A stretch of 57,387 bases of DNA from Oceaniglobus roseus (lineage in GTDB: Bacteria > Pseudomonadota > Alphaproteobacteria > Rhodobacterales > Rhodobacteraceae): NCBI RefSeq assembly GCF_002869745.1, contig NZ_PNOS01000034.1:1-57387 (forward strand), written 5' to 3'. Under the pieces are notes generated by a model. That model saw nothing but the letters and a program-made list of their open reading frames with translations, was not told where the DNA came from and made no database searches. The position numbers and the translations under genes are program-made. This document shows, piece after piece, positions 54,253 through 57,387 of the stretch. Numbering within the stretch: position 1 is the first letter of the stretch; every line of letters begins with the position of its first letter.

Positions 54253-55436
54253 TGGATCACTCCCAGCGCGCGGCCAACCTTGGCGAAGGCGGCCAGCGCA
54301 CGGTCAAGCTGGTCGTTGCTCAGGGCGGCGTTCATCTGCGTGCGGATGCGGGCCTGCCCATGCGGCACCACCGGGTAGAAGAAGCCCGAGACATAGACCC
54401 CCTCTTCGAACAGCCCGGCGGCCATCTTCTGCGCCAGCGGCGCCTCGCCCAGCATCACCGGCACGATCGGATGCTCGCCCGGCAGCAGGTCGAAGCCCAG
54501 CTCTGCCAGCCCCTTGCGCCAGTAGGCGGCATTCTCGACCAACCGCCTGCGCAGCGCGCCCCCCTCTTCCACCAGGCGAATGGCCTCCAGCCCGGCGGCC
54601 ACGATGGACGGCGGCAGCGCGTTCGAGAACAGATAGGGCCGCGCGCGCTGGCGCAGCAGGTCGATCACCGGCTGCGGACCGGCGACATACCCGCCCAGAG
54701 CCCCGCCAAGCGCCTTGCCCAGCGTCCCGGTCAGGATGTCCACATCCACCCCGAAGTGATCCGGCGTCCCGGCGCCCCTCGGCCCCATGAAGCCGGTGGC
54801 GTGGCAGTCATCGACCATGACAACCGCCTCGTAGGCCTTGGCCAGCCGCGTGATCTCGGGCAGGTTCGCAAGGTAGCCATCCATCGAGAAGACCCCGTCG
54901 GTGGCGATCATCACGTGCCGGGCGCCGCCCTCGCGCGCCGCTTTCAGCTTGGTCTCGAGGTCGCCCATGTCGTTGTTGGCATAGCGGTAGCGCTGCGCCT
55001 TGCACAGCCGGATGCCGTCGATGATCGAGGCATGGTTGAGGCTGTCCGAGACAATCGCGTCCTCCGGCCCCAGCAGCGGCTCGAACAGCCCGCCATTGGC
55101 GTCGAAACAGGCGGCGAACAGGATCGAGTCGTCCTTCTTCAGGAAGGCCGCAAGCTTCTGTTCAAGCGTGCGGTGCAGATCCTGCGTGCCGCAGATGAAC
55201 CGGACAGAAGCCATGCCAAAGCCCTTGTCGTCCATCACCTCGCGCGCCGCGCGGATCAGGTCCGGGTGATCGGCCAGCCCCAGGTAATTGTTGGCACAGA
55301 GGTTGATCACGTCGCGCCCGCCAACGGCGATCTCGGCGCCCTGCGGCGAGGTGATCATGCGCTCGCGCTTCATCAGGCCATCGGCCTCGATCCCGGCAAG
55401 CGTGGTTTGCAGATCGGCAATGAAACGGTCGGACAT
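54249..55436 (-). CDS. kbl: Glycine C-acetyltransferase (2-amino-3-ketobutyrate CoA ligase)
   Basis: This 395-residue alpha-oxoamine synthase splits 2-amino-3-ketobutyrate with CoA to glycine and acetyl-CoA. Features are [30 protein letters not shown] and the PLP Lys in [18 protein letters not shown]. With tdh it completes threonine breakdown. Upstream region holds two candidate inverted-repeat sites and the divergent neighbour is an XRE-cupin regulator in the same orientation (minus strand), 126 bases away. Confidence 0.96.
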   Translation of the reverse strand: MSDRFIADLQTTLAGIEADGLMKRERMITSPQGAEIAVGGRDVINLCANNYLGLADHPDLIRAAREVMDDKGFGMASVRFICGTQDLHRTLEQKLAAFLKKDDSILFAACFDANGGLFEPLLGPEDAIVSDSLNHASIIDGIRLCKAQRYRYANNDMGDLETKLKAAREGGARHVMIATDGVFSMDGYLANLPEITRLAKAYEAVVMVDDCHATGFMGPRGAGTPDHFGVDVDILTGTLGKALGGALGGYVAGPQPVIDLLRQRARPYLFSNALPPSIVAAGLEAIRLVEEGGALRRRLVENAAYWRKGLAELGFDLLPGEHPIVPVMLGEAPLAQKMAAGLFEEGVYVSGFFYPVVPHGQARIRTQMNAALSNDQLDRALAAFAKVGRALGVIQ

Positions 55437-55469
55437 GGGCGACTCCCCTATTGTGCGAGCTCATATCTA

Positions 55470-55528
55470 CCATAACGGATACGCTTCCGTAAACATGGAT
55501 TGCACCTTAGCGGATGTCTGTCTGCTAA
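55470..55528 (-). promoter_or_regulatory. Candidate operators upstream of kbl
   Basis: ccataacggat (55470-55480) is identical to the complement of atccgttatgg in the opine-dehydrogenase promoter. It begins an imperfect palindrome taacggatacgcttccgta. A second imperfect palindrome, ttagcgga...tctgctaa (55507-55528), follows. Both contain the half-site CGGA(T). They lie 34-92 bases before the kbl ATG. Confidence 0.5.
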
Positions 55529-55562
55529 ATTGTCATGACCCCGTTTTCCGGCCGCCCGCCGG

Positions 55563-56120
55563 TCAGCCGCCCTTCACGACCAGAAAGGCCCGCGCCCGCC
55601 CTTCTGCCCGCAGGCAGTGCGGGACATCGGCGGCATATCGGGCGGTTTCGCCGGTATCCAACCGGTCCGTGGCCTCGCCGCTGACCACCGTCAGCGCGCC
55701 TTCGATCACCGTCAGGTTTTCCTGCGTGCCATGGGCATGGGGCGCGGAATCCAGCACCCCGCCCTCGGCAAAGCGCAGCTCGTAGACCTCGTGATGCCCG
55801 GCGTCTTCGGGCGGCGACAGGATCCGGATGGTACAGCCCGCGCCGCGATTCTCGATGGTCGGAACCTCCTGCGCCCGCAGCACCTCGATCTGGCTGCCGG
55901 GCTGGTCCTCCAGCAATCCGGCGAAATCCACCTGAAGCGCGCGGGTCAGGTTCCACAGCGTCGAGACCGTGGGCGAGGATTCGCCGCGCTCGATCTGGCT
56001 GACCATGCTGCGGGAAACCCCCGAGAGCTTGGCCACGGCCTCCAGCGAAAGACCCTGCGCTTGCCGCGCCTGTTTCAGGCGGGCGGGAAGCAATGAGAGG
56101 ATGACGTCCGGCTTGTCCAT
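55563..56120 (-). CDS. XRE family regulator with cupin domain
   Basis: A 185-residue protein. The HTH is LKQARQAQGLSLEAVAKLSG, VSRSMVSQIERGESSPTVST at about residues 15-55, and a cupin sensor domain follows with APHAHGTQENLTVIEGALTV. Such regulators (PuuR/SutR-like) control amine and amino-acid catabolism genes. It probably acts on kbl-tdh and possibly, through the shared motif, on the opine-dehydrogenase unit (inference). Start MDKPDVILS at 56120; upstream in-frame sequence is not conserved. Confidence 0.9.
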   Translation of the reverse strand: MDKPDVILSLLPARLKQARQAQGLSLEAVAKLSGVSRSMVSQIERGESSPTVSTLWNLTRALQVDFAGLLEDQPGSQIEVLRAQEVPTIENRGAGCTIRILSPPEDAGHHEVYELRFAEGGVLDSAPHAHGTQENLTVIEGALTVVSGEATDRLDTGETARYAADVPHCLRAEGRARAFLVVKGG

Positions 56121-56267
56121 GATCCCGGAAGCTAAGACCGCAACACGCGGCAATCCAGAGGAAAATCCGCAATCACGGAGGACGCGGACCGGGAGGGGGG
56201 GACAATGCGCCGCCCCCCGCATGGGCCCCCTTGGTCAAAAACCGGCTCTGGCGCACACCGTGTGGTG

Positions 56268-56498
56268 TTCGTCGGCTTAAGGCGCCGTGATCCCGGCGGA
56301 AGTTCTCCTCGTTCGCATCAAGGATGACCCGCAAGGCTCGGCAGACCAGCCTCTGTCAGTCCGGGTCTGTCTCGTCGAGCGGGAGTCCGAGGCGGTCGGC
56401 CACTTGCCGGAGTGGATCCCGAGCCATGTCCCAATCCCGAAGCCGGATTGCATCACGGAAGATCGCAATCGCGGCGTCGACGGATGTTTCGGCTCTCG
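56268..56498 (-). pseudogene. Phage-type tyrosine integrase fragment with in-frame stop
   Basis: Minus-strand translation gives SVDAAIAIFRDAIRLRDWDM, then RDPLRQVADRLGLPLDETDP, D, a stop (TGA where homologues have Trp) and QRLVCRALRVILDANEENFR RDHGAL, the central part of DUF6538-type integrases of genomic islands. Catalytic domain and both ends are missing. It is cut at its 5' side by the truncated IS256 element. It is a likely relic of the integrase that brought in the island. Confidence 0.65.
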
Positions 56499-57337
56499 GG
56501 CATTTCGAAGAGCACGGTTTCAAAGCTCTGCAAGGACATCGACGAGCGCGTCGGCGAGTTCCTGAACCGCCCGCTCAGCGGCGAGTGGCCCTATCTCTGG
56601 CTGGATGCCACCTATCTCAAGGTCCGCCAGGGCGGGCGCATCGTGCCGGTCGCAGCCATAATCGCCGTCGCCGCCAACACCGAGGGGCGGCGCGAGATCA
56701 TCGGTCTGGGGATCGGACCTTCGGAGGCCGAGACCTTCTGGACCGAGTTCCTGCGCTCGCTGAAGGCCCGTGGCCTCGGCGGTATCAGGTTGGTCATCAG
56801 CGATTCGCATACCGGTCTCAAGGCCGCCATTGCCCGGGTCTTTGAGGGTGAGCTTGCGAACGGCAAAGATGTCGCGTTCACTGGATGAGGCACGCACTCG
56901 CGCATGTCTCCCGCGGTCAGCACACCGTCGTCGCCGCCGCGATCCGGCAGGTCTTCGACCAGCCCGACCGCGCCCATGCCGGCGAGACCTGGCGCAAGGT
57001 CTCCGAGCAGCTGCGTCCACGCTGGCCCAAGCTCGCCGACCTGATGGACGCAAGCGAACACGACGTGCTGGCTTACACGTCCTTTCCCCGACAGCATCGC
57101 ACGAAACTGCATTCGACCAACCCGATCGAACGCCTCAACAAGGAGGTGAAGCGCCGGGCAGACGTCGTCGGCATCTTTCCGAACGAGGCTTCCATCATGC
57201 GCCTGATCGGCGCGGTGCTGTTCGAACAGAACGACGAAAGGCAGACCGCAAGCCGCTACATGATGGTCGAGGCCTTCGCCCAGATCGACACCGAAGAGAT
57301 CGACCCCATTCTCAGCATCACAACAGAAGCCGCCTGA
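56499..57337 (+). pseudogene. IS256-family transposase, 5'-truncated and frameshifted
   Basis: From GISKSTVSKLCKDIDERVGE on, the sequence follows IS256-type Mutator transposases: WPYLWLDATYLKVRQGGRIV with the DDE Asp, GPSEAETFWTEFLRSL, then ISDSHTGLKAAIARVFEG. The first frame stops at 56888; the continuation RHALAHVSRGQHTVVAAAIR ... KLHSTNPIERLNKEVKRRAD ... GIFPNEASIMRLIGAVLFEQ is in the next frame to 57337. The shift lies near 56860. The N-terminal third of the gene is missing at the join with the integrase fragment. Confidence 0.88.
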
Positions 57338-57387
57338 TCATGCACTCAGGCCATCCGCGAAATTACACCAACTTGACGGACGTGACC
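56499..57387 (+). mobile_element. Partial IS256-family insertion sequence, runs to the window edge
   Basis: Consists of the transposase pseudogene plus 50 bases of right-end sequence (tgatcatgcactcaggcc ... ttgacggacgtgacc). The left terminal repeat is absent; the right one would lie at or past the window end. Confidence 0.65.

Overview
The window looks like a chromosomal segment of a GC-rich alphaproteobacterium of the Rhodobacteraceae (Roseobacter/Rhodobacter/Paracoccus type). The signs are a GcrA-type cell-cycle regulator, a ChvI/ChvG two-component system in line with hprK, rapZ and PTS genes, phosphatidylcholine synthase, an ethylmalonyl-CoA pathway dehydrogenase, and several small proteins (DUF6280, DUF1491, DUF3253, a Cys-containing secreted protein) typical of that family. 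No rRNA, tRNA or CRISPR array was found.

Bases 1 to about 41.5 kb read as ordinary core chromosome. In order: a broken alkB end, DUF484 and xerC, pcs, a DUF3253 gene, ileS, a cyclic-nucleotide-binding/thioredoxin-reductase-like fusion with ycjF and ycjX, truA, a secreted Cys protein, a sirtuin, rpmB, meaB, hrpB, DUF6280, argF and argD, an EamA transporter, DUF2189, an orphan ABC-2 permease, gcrA, a VOC protein and an acyltransferase. Next comes the block ptsH, EIIA-Man, rapZ, hprK, chvG, chvI (minus strand), which diverges from pckA. It links envelope/acid sensing and nitrogen-PTS signalling to gluconeogenesis. Then follow a TSUP permease, mcd (with a tandemly triplicated 3' end), an ABM protein, a META lipoprotein, recO, the rnc-era operon with lepB and acpS, a 2Fe-2S ferredoxin, a stand-alone DnaE2-type OB-fold gene and a YdcF protein. 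Two intergenic repeat families are scattered through this part, one with five copies and one with two structured copies. Hairpin cassettes occur next to the sirtuin gene and mcd.

Bases 41.5 to 57.4 kb look like an acquired metabolic island. An IS3-family transposase scrap marks the left side. On the right are a decayed phage-type integrase fragment and a 5'-truncated, frameshifted IS256-family transposase. Inside is a ten-gene minus-strand series that appears to form two units. The first is a class V aminotransferase, an MFS transporter with a His-rich tail, a flavin monooxygenase-like protein and two AhpD/CMD-like proteins. The second is an octopine/nopaline-type dehydrogenase followed by a complete spermidine/putrescine-type ABC importer. 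A divergent Lrp/AsnC regulator sits at the head of the series. Beyond it lie kbl and tdh (threonine to glycine plus acetyl-CoA) and an XRE-cupin regulator. The promoter regions of the opine-dehydrogenase unit and of kbl share an identical 11-base motif inside or beside inverted repeats, which suggests common control. The substrate of this island cannot be read from sequence. An imported amine or opine-like N-substituted amino acid is the best guess, and this is the most interesting system in the window.
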